From Planctomycetaceae bacterium (GTDB lineage Bacteria; Planctomycetota; Planctomycetia; Planctomycetales; Planctomycetaceae): a stretch of DNA of 36,681 nt. Every line of letters starts with the position of its first letter. Within the stretch, counting starts at the first letter, position 1. Both the position numbers and the translations under genes were made by a program. The DNA lies in the NCBI GenBank assembly GCA_029259845.1, contig JAJDEI010000182.1, forward strand, positions 1 to 36,681. The letters are read 5' to 3'. Shown piece after piece: positions 1 to 7,934 of this stretch. The notes under the pieces were generated by a model. That model did no database searches. It saw only the letters and a list, made by a program, of their open reading frames with translations, and was not told where the DNA came from.

Positions 1-24
1 ATCGCCCCGACCGCGTTGAACCAC

Positions 25-42
25 GCCGGCGAAAGCGCCGGC
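25..42. repeat. GC-rich perfect hairpin near the left edge
   Basis: A six-base-pair GCCGGC stem closes a GAAAGC loop. It lies upstream of the ABC operon and could be the 3' hairpin of a gene outside the window. There is no T-tract, so a classical intrinsic terminator is not supported. The rest of 1-244 holds no gene I can support. Confidence 0.4.
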
Positions 43-244
43 CCAAACCATACAAACTCCTCCAGCAACCACGACAGAACTACAAACGAAAAGCCGCGTA
101 ACGACTTACAATGAATTAAGTGCCATTCGTGCCTGACCCCAGCGTGCAACAATCCGCTACTGCACCCCCGTCCTGCGCAGTGTTCACGCCATTGTTGACG
201 TCGGCGAGCGGACCACGGACGATACAGGACCGCACAAACGGAGC

Positions 245-1009
245 ATGCCCCCCGTGACCCTGTCGTCCCGTTCCCGTGTCACTGTCGACGATCCCGCTGC
301 GCCGTCGGACTGCGTCTTCGCCACCGAGAACGTGACGAAGGTCTACGAGATGGGAGAAGTCAACGTTCAGGCGCTGCGGGGCGTCGATCTGCAGTTGTTT
401 GAGGGGGAGTTCGTGGTGCTGCTTGGGCCGTCCGGGAGCGGGAAATCGACGCTGCTCAACATCCTGGGGGGACTCGACACGCCGACGTCGGGCATCGTGC
501 GCTACCGTGACCAGGAACTCACCGCGCTGGATGACACGGCCCTGACCCGTTATCGCCGCGATCACGTGGGATTCGTGTTCCAGTTCTATAACCTCATTCC
601 TTCGCTCACCGCACAAGAGAACGTGGCGCTTGTCACGGAGATCGCCCGCGACCCGATGGACCCGAAGGACGCCCTCGGTCTCGTGGGATTGGCCGACCGC
701 GTGGATCATTTTCCGGCCCAACTCTCGGGCGGCGAGCAGCAACGGGTCGCCATCGCCCGGGCGGTCGCCAAACAGCCGGACGTGCTGCTCTGCGACGAGC
801 CAACCGGCGCGCTTGATGTCCACACGGGCGTCGTCGTGCTGGAGGTCATCGACCGCATCAACCGCGAACTGGGCACCACGACCGCCGTTATCACGCACAA
901 CGCCTCCATCGCCAACATGGCCCACCGCGTGGTCACGATGAAGGACGGCCGCATCGGAACCGTGCACGCAAACGACGAGCGTGTGTCGCCGAGTGAACTG
1001 GAATGGTAG
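245..1009 (+). CDS. ABC transporter ATP-binding protein (LolD/MacB-type exporter ATPase)
   Basis: 254-residue nucleotide-binding subunit that powers an FtsX-type (type VII, MacB/Lol-like) ABC system at the inner membrane. Visible motifs are Walker [10 protein letters not shown] near residues 60-68, signature [14 protein letters not shown] near 159-172, and Walker [13 protein letters not shown] near 179-190. The [12 protein letters not shown] start of the domain is typical of the LolD/MacB/DevA group. About 25 residues precede the conserved domain, so translation could begin a little further in. The ATG at 245 has a GGAG only one base away, which is poor as a ribosome site. It heads a three-gene set with the permease (174 bp downstream) and the membrane fusion protein. 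The substrate cannot be read from sequence. The family call is firm; the specificity is open. Confidence 0.93.
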   Translation: MPPVTLSSRSRVTVDDPAAPSDCVFATENVTKVYEMGEVNVQALRGVDLQLFEGEFVVLLGPSGSGKSTLLNILGGLDTPTSGIVRYRDQELTALDDTALTRYRRDHVGFVFQFYNLIPSLTAQENVALVTEIARDPMDPKDALGLVGLADRVDHFPAQLSGGEQQRVAIARAVAKQPDVLLCDEPTGALDVHTGVVVLEVIDRINRELGTTTAVITHNASIANMAHRVVTMKDGRIGTVHANDERVSPSELEW

Positions 1010-1015
1010 GAGGGA

Positions 1016-1176
1016 GAGTGGCTAAGTGGCAGAGTGGTCAGTGGCAAAGGGAACTCGATATCGCGAACGAACTGGTCGGCTGGCGTCGGAGTCGATGCCG
1101 ACCGATTTCCTGCCAAATGGGACGGAAGATGATGACCGACCCTTTCCCACTCTGCCACTTTGCCACCTGACCACTC
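1016..1176. repeat. Long imperfect inverted repeat of degenerate GTGGC units between ATPase and permease genes
   Basis: The left arm (about 1016-1051) is a string of AGTGGC/AGTGGT-like units. The right arm (about 1141-1176) carries the complementary GCCACT/ACCACT-like units. Transcribed, the two arms can form a long interrupted stem. The right arm ends six bases before the permease ATG. The same design recurs at 3549-3671 and 4989-5151. Confidence 0.7.
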
Positions 1177-1182
1177 AACGCA

Positions 1183-3546
1183 ATGTCCGCTCTGCATCGC
1201 AAGTTGATCCGTGATCTGCTCCAGATGAAGGGGCAGGCGCTGGCGATTTCGCTGGTCATTGCCAGTGGGATCGCCGTGTTTGTCATGGCGGTCAGCACCT
1301 ATCAGGCGCTCGACTTGACGCGGCAGGCGTATTACGAACGGTTCCGGTTTGCGGAAGTGTTCGCGTCGCTGAAGCGGGCACCGCTGCCGTTGGCCGATCG
1401 GATCGCGCATATTCCCGGCGTGGCTCAAGCGGAGCCACGGGTGGTGATGGACGTAACGCTCGACATTGAAGGGATGAGCGAGCCGGCGGTCGGGCGAATG
1501 ATTTCGATCCCCGCCGGCCATCGCCCGCGGCTCAACGACGTGTATCTCAAGGCGGGCCGGTATCTGGAGCCAAACAAAACGAACGAAGTGCTCGTCAGTG
1601 AGACGTTTCTCAAGGCCCATCACATGCAGCCGGGCGACTCGTTCGACGCGGTGATCAACGGGCGTCGGCAGTTGTTGCGAGTCGTCGGCGTGGCGCTCTC
1701 GCCGGAATACGTGATGCAGATTCGTCCGGGGGAAATTGTTCCGGATGAAAAACGCTTCGCCATCATCTGGATGGACGAGCGGCAACTGGCCTCCGCGTTT
1801 GATATGGAGGGCGCGTTCAACAACATTACGCTCACACTGTTGCGCGGGGCGTCCGAACGGGAGGTCATCGAACGCCTGGATCGGTTGATCAAGCCGTACG
1901 GCGGTGCCGGCTCGCACGGCCGGAACGACCAGATTTCAGCCCGGTTCCTGTCCGAGGAACTGCGAGGTTTGCGGGCCAGCGCGATCGTCTCGCCGTCGAT
2001 CTTTCTCAGCGTGGCAGTGTTTCTCCTGCATGTGGTGATTTCGCGCGTCATTGGAACGCAGCGGGAGCAGATCGCCGCGCTCAAGGCGTTCGGCTATTCG
2101 CACTGGGAAGTCGGCCTGCATTACATGCAATTTGTGATGGCCATCACCACCGTGGGGGCGCTGGTGGGGATCGCCTTGGGCGTTCGGCTGGGGAAAGCGG
2201 TGACCGGCATGTATGCCCAGTTCTATCATTTCCCGGAGTACCTGTATCGCTTTGACGCGGGCACCGTGCTGCTTGCGCTGTCGATGGGCCTCGTTGCCGC
2301 CTTCGTGGGGACGTTTGGAGCGGTGCGACAAGCCGTGCTGTTGCCGCCGGCAGAGGCCATGCGTCCCGCGCCTCCGGCCCAGTTCCGCAGGACCCTCTTG
2401 GAACGGCTCGGTTGGTCGCGGCTGTTTTCGTCCAGTGCACGGATGATCCTGCGCGAACTCGAACGCCGCCCCGTCAAAGCCGTCATGTCGACCATCGGAA
2501 TCGCGTTGGCTGTCGCGGTCCTCATCCTGGGACGCTTCGGGGTCGACGCCCTCGATTACATGATGACCTTTCAGTACTTCGTGACGCAGCGGCAGGATGT
2601 GAGCGTCACGTTCGTGGAACCGCTCTCCGCCGATTCCAAATTCGAACTGCCGCAACTGCCGGGCGTGCTGCGGAGCGAAACCTTTCGCGCGGTGGGCGTC
2701 AAATTGCGGCACGAACACCGTTATCGCAACGTCAGCATCCTGGGGCTCGACGATGAACGCGAGCTGTTCCGGTTGATTGACGCCCGCGAGAACCAGGCCA
2801 AACTTCCGCCGAACGGGCTGATGCTCTCTGACAAACTGGCTGAATTGTTGGACATCGAGGTTGGCGACATGCTCACGGTCGAAGTGCTCGAAGGGAAGCG
2901 ACCGACCTGGCAGGTCCCGGTGACGGCCCTCATCTACGAGTTCACCGGGACCAATGCCTACATGAGCCGCCACGCCCTCGACCGTCTGCTGCATGAGCAG
3001 GGCAGCATCTCCGGAGCGTATCTGCGGGTGGACGCCAATCTGATCGACACGCTCTACCAGCAACTCAAGGAGACGCCCCGCGTCGCGGCGGTGACTCTCA
3101 AGGAAGCGGCTCTGCAGGGGTTCCGGGATACCGTCGCCGAGAATCAATACAAGATGCAGGCATTTAACATCGCCTTTGCCTGTATCATCGCCTTTGGCGT
3201 GGTATATAACACGGCCCGGATTTCGTTGTCCGAACGCAGCCGCGAAATGGGCACGTTGCGGGTCATCGGCTTCACGCGGACCGAGGTCTCCGCGATTCTG
3301 CTCGGAGAACTGGCCGTGCTGACGTTAGCCGCGATCCCGTTGGGGTACCTGTTCGGATATGCGTTCGCTCTGGCGATGGTCAAAGGCTTTGAAACCGAAA
3401 TGTTTCGCATTCCGTTGGTGATCAGTTCCGAGACACTGGCGTTCGCATCGGGAGTGACGATTGCGGCGAGCGTGATCTCCGGCATGATCGTCCGCCGCCG
3501 GATCGACCACATGGACCTCGTGTCGGTCCTCAAGCAGAAGGAGTAG
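1183..3546 (+). CDS. ABC transporter permease with two FtsX domains
   Basis: 787-residue inner-membrane subunit. Residues about 18-40 form a first membrane helix followed by a large extracytoplasmic (MacB_PCD-like) domain. Three helices follow at roughly 265-395 (first FtsX domain). A second helix-plus-periplasmic-domain unit starts near 425, and a second FtsX triplet lies near 655-780. This internal duplication is the LolCE/DevC-like double layout rather than the single-FtsX MacB layout. The gene sits between its ATPase and a HlyD-type partner, consistent with an exporter spanning the envelope. The ATG at 1183 has no recognisable Shine-Dalgarno and directly follows the arm of an inverted repeat. 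Function as a permease is well supported; the cargo is unknown. Confidence 0.92.
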   Translation: MSALHRKLIRDLLQMKGQALAISLVIASGIAVFVMAVSTYQALDLTRQAYYERFRFAEVFASLKRAPLPLADRIAHIPGVAQAEPRVVMDVTLDIEGMSEPAVGRMISIPAGHRPRLNDVYLKAGRYLEPNKTNEVLVSETFLKAHHMQPGDSFDAVINGRRQLLRVVGVALSPEYVMQIRPGEIVPDEKRFAIIWMDERQLASAFDMEGAFNNITLTLLRGASEREVIERLDRLIKPYGGAGSHGRNDQISARFLSEELRGLRASAIVSPSIFLSVAVFLLHVVISRVIGTQREQIAALKAFGYSHWEVGLHYMQFVMAITTVGALVGIALGVRLGKAVTGMYAQFYHFPEYLYRFDAGTVLLALSMGLVAAFVGTFGAVRQAVLLPPAEAMRPAPPAQFRRTLLERLGWSRLFSSSARMILRELERRPVKAVMSTIGIALAVAVLILGRFGVDALDYMMTFQYFVTQRQDVSVTFVEPLSADSKFELPQLPGVLRSETFRAVGVKLRHEHRYRNVSILGLDDERELFRLIDARENQAKLPPNGLMLSDKLAELLDIEVGDMLTVEVLEGKRPTWQVPVTALIYEFTGTNAYMSRHALDRLLHEQGSISGAYLRVDANLIDTLYQQLKETPRVAAVTLKEAALQGFRDTVAENQYKMQAFNIAFACIIAFGVVYNTARISLSERSREMGTLRVIGFTRTEVSAILLGELAVLTLAAIPLGYLFGYAFALAMVKGFETEMFRIPLVISSETLAFASGVTIAASVISGMIVRRRIDHMDLVSVLKQKE

Positions 3547-3548
3547 AA

Positions 3549-3671
3549 GAGTGGCACAGTGGCACAGGGAGCTTAAGGTCGCAAATGAACGGTCCCCCTC
3601 GTTCCCAAGCTCCGGCTTGGGAACGAGGGTCTTGGCTCTTTGCCACTCGACCACGTGCCACTCGACCACTT
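3549..3671. repeat. Nested inverted repeat (GTGGCA arms around a CTCGTTCCCAAG palindrome)
   Basis: The left arm about 3549-3570 has AGTGGCACAGTGGCA-type units. The right arm about 3638-3671 has the complementary TGCCACT/ACCACGTGCCAC units. Enclosed at 3597-3628 is a perfect 32-bp palindrome whose half-site is CCTCGTTCCCAAGC with a TCCG centre. It lies between the permease stop and the start chosen for the membrane fusion protein. Confidence 0.85.
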
Positions 3672-3710
3672 GAGGACGTCCTTCAAACAGAAAGAATCGT
3701 CGGAACTGTG

Positions 3711-4982
3711 ATGAAACCTGGAAGATCGCGCGCCGGACAGACGCTCCGCCGGCTGGGGATCATCGCCGTCGGGCTGAGTGTCCTGGGCATGCTCGTCTAC
3801 GCCATGCTGCCCAAGCCGGTGGGGGTCGACTTGGGCACCGTCGGACGAGGTCCGCTGCAGGTCACCGTCGATGAAGACGGGCGGACGCGGATCAAAGAAC
3901 AGTACATCGTCTCGACGCCGCTCAGCGGCCGGCTCATGCGAATCGATCTCGACGTGGGCGATCCGGTCGTCGCAGGCCAATCGGCAATCGCCCGCATCCA
4001 GCCGACCGATCCGGCGCTGCTCGACCCGCGTGCGCAGGCTCAATCCGAAGCCCGCGTTAAGGCAGCCGAAGCGCGGCTCAAACAGGCTGCGACCGGACTG
4101 GAAAAGGCGAAAGCCGCGACGGACTTCGCCGAGTCGGAAGTCGCCCGCATCCGCAAGTTGCGCGACAGCAATGCGGCAACGTCTTCGCAAGTCGACGCGC
4201 AGGAACTGCAGTTTCGCACGACGACACAGGAGTTCCGAGCCGCCCGCTTTGCGGAGGACATTGCCCGCTTCGAACTGGAACTGGAGCAAGCCGCCCTGCT
4301 CCGCACGCAGGGTGATGAGGACGACGAACCCACCGAGGACCCCGGCCACGGCGAGGCGGACGATGAGACACCAAGCGACGCCAACGGAGAATTCCTGATC
4401 CGCGCTCCGATCACGGGCCGCGTGCTCAAGGTGTTCCAGGAAAGTGCGACGGTCGTCACGCCCGGCACTCAGCTTGTGCAACTGGGGGACCCGTCTGATC
4501 TGGAAGTCGTCGTCGACGTGCTCTCCAGCGACGCGGTCCGCATCGTTCCCGGCGCCAAGGCGCGGCTCGACCAATGGGGCGGCGAAGACCCGCTCTCCGC
4601 GACCGTGCGGCTGGTGGAGCCGTCAGGATTCACCAAAATCTCGGCCCTCGGCGTCGAAGAACAACGCGTGAACGTTGTGCTGGAGTTCGACGATCCTCCC
4701 GAGGACCGCTCCACCCTGGGCGACAGCTTTCGGGTTGAAGCACATATCGTCATCTGGGAGGGGCCGCACGTCCTCAAGGTGCCCAACAGCGCCCTGTTCC
4801 GCCACGAAGGCCAGTGGGCCGTCTTCCGGATCAACGACGCCCATGCCCGCCTGCAACCGGTCGAGATCGGCCATCAAAACAGTCTCGAATCCGCGATCGT
4901 CTCCGGACTCGACGAAGGCGACCGCATCGTGATGCACCCCAGTGACCAGATCGACGACGGGGTGGAGGTGTTTGAACGGTAG
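3711..4982 (+). CDS. HlyD-family membrane fusion protein (periplasmic adaptor)
   Basis: 423-residue adaptor expected to link the ABC permease to an outer-membrane exit. One N-terminal membrane anchor (about residues 13-33) is followed by the first half of a lipoyl/barrel-sandwich domain. A coiled-coil hairpin rich in Ala, Glu and Lys spans about 95-195. The second lipoyl half (APITGRVLKVFQ) and beta-barrel domains follow. An unusual very acidic linker at about 200-222 (GDEDDEPTEDPGHGEADDE) sits between coil and lipoyl half. The frame stays open upstream to 3585, but those codons translate the intergenic palindrome and GTGGC arm, so I reject that extension and use the ATG at 3711, preceded by GTG. 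It is the third gene of the exporter operon. Confidence 0.88.
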   Translation: MKPGRSRAGQTLRRLGIIAVGLSVLGMLVYAMLPKPVGVDLGTVGRGPLQVTVDEDGRTRIKEQYIVSTPLSGRLMRIDLDVGDPVVAGQSAIARIQPTDPALLDPRAQAQSEARVKAAEARLKQAATGLEKAKAATDFAESEVARIRKLRDSNAATSSQVDAQELQFRTTTQEFRAARFAEDIARFELELEQAALLRTQGDEDDEPTEDPGHGEADDETPSDANGEFLIRAPITGRVLKVFQESATVVTPGTQLVQLGDPSDLEVVVDVLSSDAVRIVPGAKARLDQWGGEDPLSATVRLVEPSGFTKISALGVEEQRVNVVLEFDDPPEDRSTLGDSFRVEAHIVIWEGPHVLKVPNSALFRHEGQWAVFRINDAHARLQPVEIGHQNSLESAIVSGLDEGDRIVMHPSDQIDDGVEVFER

Positions 4983-4988
4983 CGGGAA

Positions 4989-5151
4989 AGAGTGGCACGT
5001 AGCAGAGTGGGAAGTGGCAAACGGGAGAGAATCCGTCGTTGCCCCGGGCCCTCATTCCCAAACTCCAGTTTGGGAACGAGGAGGCCGAAGTTTGGGAACC
5101 AGGAGTTCTCCTCCCATTGCCACTTGCCACTCAGCCACTTCCCACTCACTC
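4989..5151. repeat. Nested inverted repeat (GTGGC arms around a GTTTGGGAACGAG palindrome plus a half copy)
   Basis: Left arm about 4989-5021 and right arm about 5111-5151 are built of GTGGC/GCCAC-like units. Inside lies a 32-bp palindrome at 5050-5081 (core CTCCAG) and a half copy near 5088-5103. The element lies between the convergent membrane fusion protein and Fur-family genes. Its right end touches the stop codon of the latter (5150-5152). It may serve as a bidirectional 3' end, but no T-tract is visible. Confidence 0.75.
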
Positions 5152-5644
5152 ACAGCAAATTCAACTTCTCCGGCCGCGTGACCGGCGGGCGGCAGCAGTC
5201 GTTGCATAGGCCGGTGACTTCGAGCCGGTGCGCTTCCATGCGAAAGCCGTGCTCGCGGGCCACCTCTTCGAGGATGGTTCGAATCTCCGAATTATGGAAT
5301 TCGGTCAGCGAGCCACATTTGCGGCAGATGAGATGGTCGTGCTGCGGGTAACCGTAGTCGTGCTCGTAGACTTCGCGGCCATCCTGGCGGGCGACGCTTC
5401 TGAGAAGTCCGGCTTCGACCAGTTGTTCGAGAGCGCGATAGACCGTTGACCGGCTGACGCGCCGGTCCTGACGGCGCGAGAGCTGTTCCACAAGCTGCTC
5501 GGCATCGAAGTGCGCGTGTGAGGCGAACACCTCCTCGACAATGATGCTCCGCTCGCGCGTCATGCGCATGCCGCGCGTTACCAGGTATTCCTGGAATTTC
5601 TCCATCGGAGTGGCGGAGACGTTCGTCGCTGAGAGTTCGCTCAT
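5150..5644 (-). CDS. Fur-family metal-responsive transcriptional regulator
   Basis: 164-residue DNA-binding regulator. The winged-helix part covers residues about 15-85, with the family pattern VSRSTVYRALEQLVEAGLL. The dimerisation and metal-binding part carries HDH at 102-104, CRKC at 107-110, His117 and a second CxxC at 147-150. The two CxxC pairs are the structural zinc site of Fur/PerR/Zur proteins. The HDHLICRKCGSLTEFHN pattern is closest to Fur in general appearance, but iron, zinc or peroxide sensing cannot be separated by eye. The start at 5644 lacks a good Shine-Dalgarno; Met14 (5605) is an alternative. It is convergent with the ABC exporter operon and downstream of the FlgM-like gene. 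Regulation of the exporter is possible but not shown. Confidence 0.93.
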   Translation of the reverse strand: MSELSATNVSATPMEKFQEYLVTRGMRMTRERSIIVEEVFASHAHFDAEQLVEQLSRRQDRRVSRSTVYRALEQLVEAGLLRSVARQDGREVYEHDYGYPQHDHLICRKCGSLTEFHNSEIRTILEEVAREHGFRMEAHRLEVTGLCNDCCRPPVTRPEKLNLL

Positions 5645-5668
5645 GGCAGATCGTTCATCTTCGGGCCG

Positions 5669-5724
5669 CGGTTGATCGTTGACGTGTCGATGTCGACCGC
5701 CATTCGAGCATCAGCGATCAACCG
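5669..5724. repeat. 10-bp perfect inverted repeat between FlgM-like and fur genes
   Basis: CGGTTGATCG at 5669-5678 pairs with CGATCAACCG at 5715-5724, with a 36-base loop. The stem includes the stop codon of the FlgM-like gene (5718-5720). It could be a 3'-end hairpin for that gene or an operator-like site ahead of fur. There is no T-run, so the terminator reading is weak. Confidence 0.4.
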
Positions 5725-6008
5725 ATTTCCCGCAAGAGCCGCTCGACCGCCATTTCGAGCTTCTCTGCTGTCTCGTAAGTTCCGGCGGCGACCTCTGCCT
5801 GAATCCGGGCGAGACGCTCCGCCCGGAGATCGGGGTCGTCACCGAGCTGCTCGATGCTGCGCGCTGCCTCGGAAACCTCGGCCTCATTCGGCGGAACTTC
5901 CGAACCAGGGACAGCGGGCGTCGCTCTCTCGGTCGGGAAAGGCCCGCTCGGGAGGGACTCGGCGGGCCGGACGGGGATATCGCCGCCGACGGAACCGGTC
6001 ACTTCCAT
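5718..6008 (-). CDS. flgM: FlgM-like anti-sigma factor (candidate)
   Basis: 96-residue small acidic protein. The C-terminal part (about residues 62-95) matches the look of FlgM anti-sigma-28 proteins: two short helices separated by an AAGTYET turn, as in the family's IADGTYxVD/AEKVA...LL pattern. The N-terminal part is Pro/Ser-rich and probably unfolded, also as in FlgM. I chose the ATG at 6008 because GGGGAGG lies five bases upstream, an excellent ribosome site. The frame is open further, to an ATG at 6191 with another GGGGAGG, giving 157 residues; both could be used. No flagellar neighbour is in the window, so the role rests on this short similarity alone. Known role of the family: holding sigma-28 until the flagellar hook is complete. 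Confidence 0.55.
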   Translation of the reverse strand: MEVTGSVGGDIPVRPAESLPSGPFPTERATPAVPGSEVPPNEAEVSEAARSIEQLGDDPDLRAERLARIQAEVAAGTYETAEKLEMAVERLLREIG

Positions 6009-6686
6009 GTCGGCCTCCCCTGCTGCTGTCGGATCCTCAGCCGATCGCTGCTCATCATCACTGGCGGCTGCTCCTGCGTGAGCCCAATCATACCTCAGAA
6101 GCAACGACGGCTTCAACAGGGGCTCCGCAGCCGGGTCTCCGTTTGTCATGGGGTCGATGTGCCAGGGGCTCAATTTGTAACTGAAAAACATGAGATTCGC
6201 CTCCCCGACCGTCGGGCCGGTGAAACCACGCAGGATATGAAACCTGCGGAGGCGTCTTGCCGTAAGCTATTGTGAATGAATAAGATCCGACTCGACGTAA
6301 CTGCCGAATCTGATGACGGCGGGCCTTCCAAGCGAATGAAGGCAATCTGGCACTGACAAGCGGGAGTCGATTCCCGGAGGCTCGCGATCTGCCGGACGTG
6401 AGCTGTCCGACGCCGTTGACCACAAGCGGCCGTCCAACACTGTTATCGGCGGGACCGGCCCGTCGGCATGAGGACGAATTCCTGTTTTTCCGATTGGGAG
6501 GCTCGGCGTGTGAACGAGAATCTGGAAATGAGGGGGGCACTCGGGATCTGAGATTTGAAATCTGAAATCGGAGAAATGAGATTTGACCCACAGATTCCTC
6601 GTTCCCAAACAGGAGTTTGGGAACGAGGGGAACAGGAGTTTGAGAGCGAGGGGAACTGAGATTCGAGATGGGTGACCCCCTCAAGG
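6009..6686. other. 678-bp region without a firm gene, containing a foldable element and repeats
   Basis: 6009-6191 is an in-frame extension of the FlgM-like gene that may or may not be translated. 6198-6254 is a foldable element. 6541-6583 carries GATTTGAAATCTGAAAT-type repeats. 6597-6628 is a 32-bp palindrome of the GTTCCCAAAC family (core in reverse orientation, CAGGAG), followed by a degenerate half copy at about 6628-6655. Short open frames here mostly translate these repeats and I do not call them. Confidence 0.6.
6198..6254 (-). promoter_or_regulatory. Candidate structured 5' leader (multi-hairpin junction) ahead of the FlgM-like gene
   Basis: Outer arms CGCCTCC (6198-6204) and GGAGGCG (6248-6254) are perfectly complementary. 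They enclose two hairpins, one at about 6203-6215 (CCCGA/TCGGG) and one with arms CGCAGG and CCTGCG (6229-6248). On the minus strand the 3' arm of the outer stem contains the GGGGAGG ribosome site that precedes the ATG at 6191, so folding would hide it. No known riboswitch class is recognised. The strand assignment depends on the FlgM-like gene being the target. Confidence 0.4.
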
Positions 6687-7934
6687 CTATCGAGCCTCAA
6701 TGCGGTAGATCGCTGCGTCGGTCCGAATGAACAGGGCGTTGCCGGAGACTGCCGGCGATGCCTTGATGCGACCGCTCAGCTTGTTCGTCGCGACGACCCG
6801 GAGGCGCGGGCCGAGTGCGACGACTTTGGTCAGCCCCGCTTCGCCACAGAAGTAGAGATGCCGCCCGTCGGTCAGCGGCGAGGCGGAATAGTTGCCGCCG
6901 AGCCGCTTGATCCATTTCCGCTCGCCCGTCACAAGGTCGAGAGCAGTGGCGATCCCCTTGTCGGAAACGAAATAGATACGGTCGTCGATGATAATGGGCG
7001 AGGGGGTTTCCGGAATCGCCTTTCCGTACGTCCAGTGAACATGGCTCCCGGTCACGTCCCCTCGTCCGCCCAGACGAATGGACTGCACTTCCGGGTCGAA
7101 GAAGCCGGTACAGAAATACACGACGCCGTCTGCTGATGCCGGGGCAGGAACCGTGGAGAAACCTTCATAGCGGACGTGCCACAGTTCTTTGCCGTTGGAC
7201 GGATCATAGGCGTGCACCTGATCGGCCCCCGGGCTGACCAATTGCGGCTGTCCCTCGTACTCGACCAGCAAAGGTGTCGAAAAAGCCCGCTTGAAAATCG
7301 GGTTGTCGCGATACGGAGCGGACCGCACGGTTCGCCACCGCTGCCGGCCGGAACTCATCTCCAAAGCGACCACGTATTGCTTGTCGGCTCCGTCGCAGTT
7401 GATGATCAGCAGATCTTCAAACGGAACCGGAGAGCTGCCTGGTCCGCCCTGATGCTCAATCACCAGTTCCTCGTTGCGCCACAAAACGTCTGCGGACTGC
7501 GTGTCGACGCACGCCGTGCCGTACCGTCCATAGTGGACGTACAAATGTCCCGCCTCGATCACCGGTGTCGGCGATGCGTAGGTATTGTCCTCGTGAATCT
7601 CCTGGACTTCGTCCGGCTGAAACACCGTGACGGTGTGCAGCAGCCGGCCCGTTTCCCGGTCGACGCACACCGCACCGAGCGTCTTCCCGTCGACGGAGGC
7701 GGTCGTCATCCAAACCTGATCCTCCCAGATAACCGGCGAGGAAAGCCCCGCCCCGGAGAGCGGCGTTTTCCAGACGACGTTCTCCCGCTCACTCCAGCGG
7801 ACCGGCAATGTCGCACCGACCGCAACCCCCTGCCCCGTCGGCCCCCGAAACTGCGGCCAGTTCACCGGACCGGCAGCTTCCACCGTCGCGCACACTGCAA
7901 TCGCAGCGACGATGGCGAGCACAGGCACCCTCAT
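6687..7934 (-). CDS. Secreted PQQ-like beta-propeller repeat protein
   Basis: 415-residue exported protein. Residues about 1-20 (MRVPVLAIVAAIAVCATVEA) form a signal peptide. It is followed by the NWPQFRGPTGQGVA opening typical of planctomycete outer-membrane-assembly-like PQQ-repeat proteins. Blades containing W-rich repeats such as GKELWHVRYEG and GERKWIKRL run to the end. Such eight-bladed propellers are usually scaffolds; no dehydrogenase catalytic part is present, so cofactor binding is not implied. The frame is open upstream to 8192, but that part translates intergenic palindromes. I therefore place the start at 7934, with a TTG two codons upstream as an alternative. That ATG lies inside a half copy of the palindromic repeat. 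The gene is followed on the same strand by the FlgM-like gene after a long gap. Confidence 0.88.
   Translation of the reverse strand: MRVPVLAIVAAIAVCATVEAAGPVNWPQFRGPTGQGVAVGATLPVRWSERENVVWKTPLSGAGLSSPVIWEDQVWMTTASVDGKTLGAVCVDRETGRLLHTVTVFQPDEVQEIHEDNTYASPTPVIEAGHLYVHYGRYGTACVDTQSADVLWRNEELVIEHQGGPGSSPVPFEDLLIINCDGADKQYVVALEMSSGRQRWRTVRSAPYRDNPIFKRAFSTPLLVEYEGQPQLVSPGADQVHAYDPSNGKELWHVRYEGFSTVPAPASADGVVYFCTGFFDPEVQSIRLGGRGDVTGSHVHWTYGKAIPETPSPIIIDDRIYFVSDKGIATALDLVTGERKWIKRLGGNYSASPLTDGRHLYFCGEAGLTKVVALGPRLRVVATNKLSGRIKASPAVSGNALFIRTDAAIYRIEAR

Noticed and set aside
113-145. Possible insertion-sequence or REP remnant around AAGTGCCATTCGTGCCTGAC
   Set aside because: It resembles a repeat I have a vague impression of, but there is no second copy or inverted partner in the window to support it.
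195-226. Promoter TTGACG/GATACA ahead of the ABC operon
   Set aside because: The -10 box matches the consensus at only three positions and the 20-base spacing is too long to call.
706-3147. Two long minus-strand open frames (about 403 codons each) opposite the ABC ATPase and permease genes
   Set aside because: They lie antisense to firmly recognised genes, show no family motif and run across the GTGGC inverted repeat. They are side effects of GC-rich codon use.
3585-3710. N-terminal extension of the membrane fusion protein
   Set aside because: These codons translate the palindrome and GTGGC arm of an intergenic repeat; the membrane anchor starts right after the ATG at 3711.
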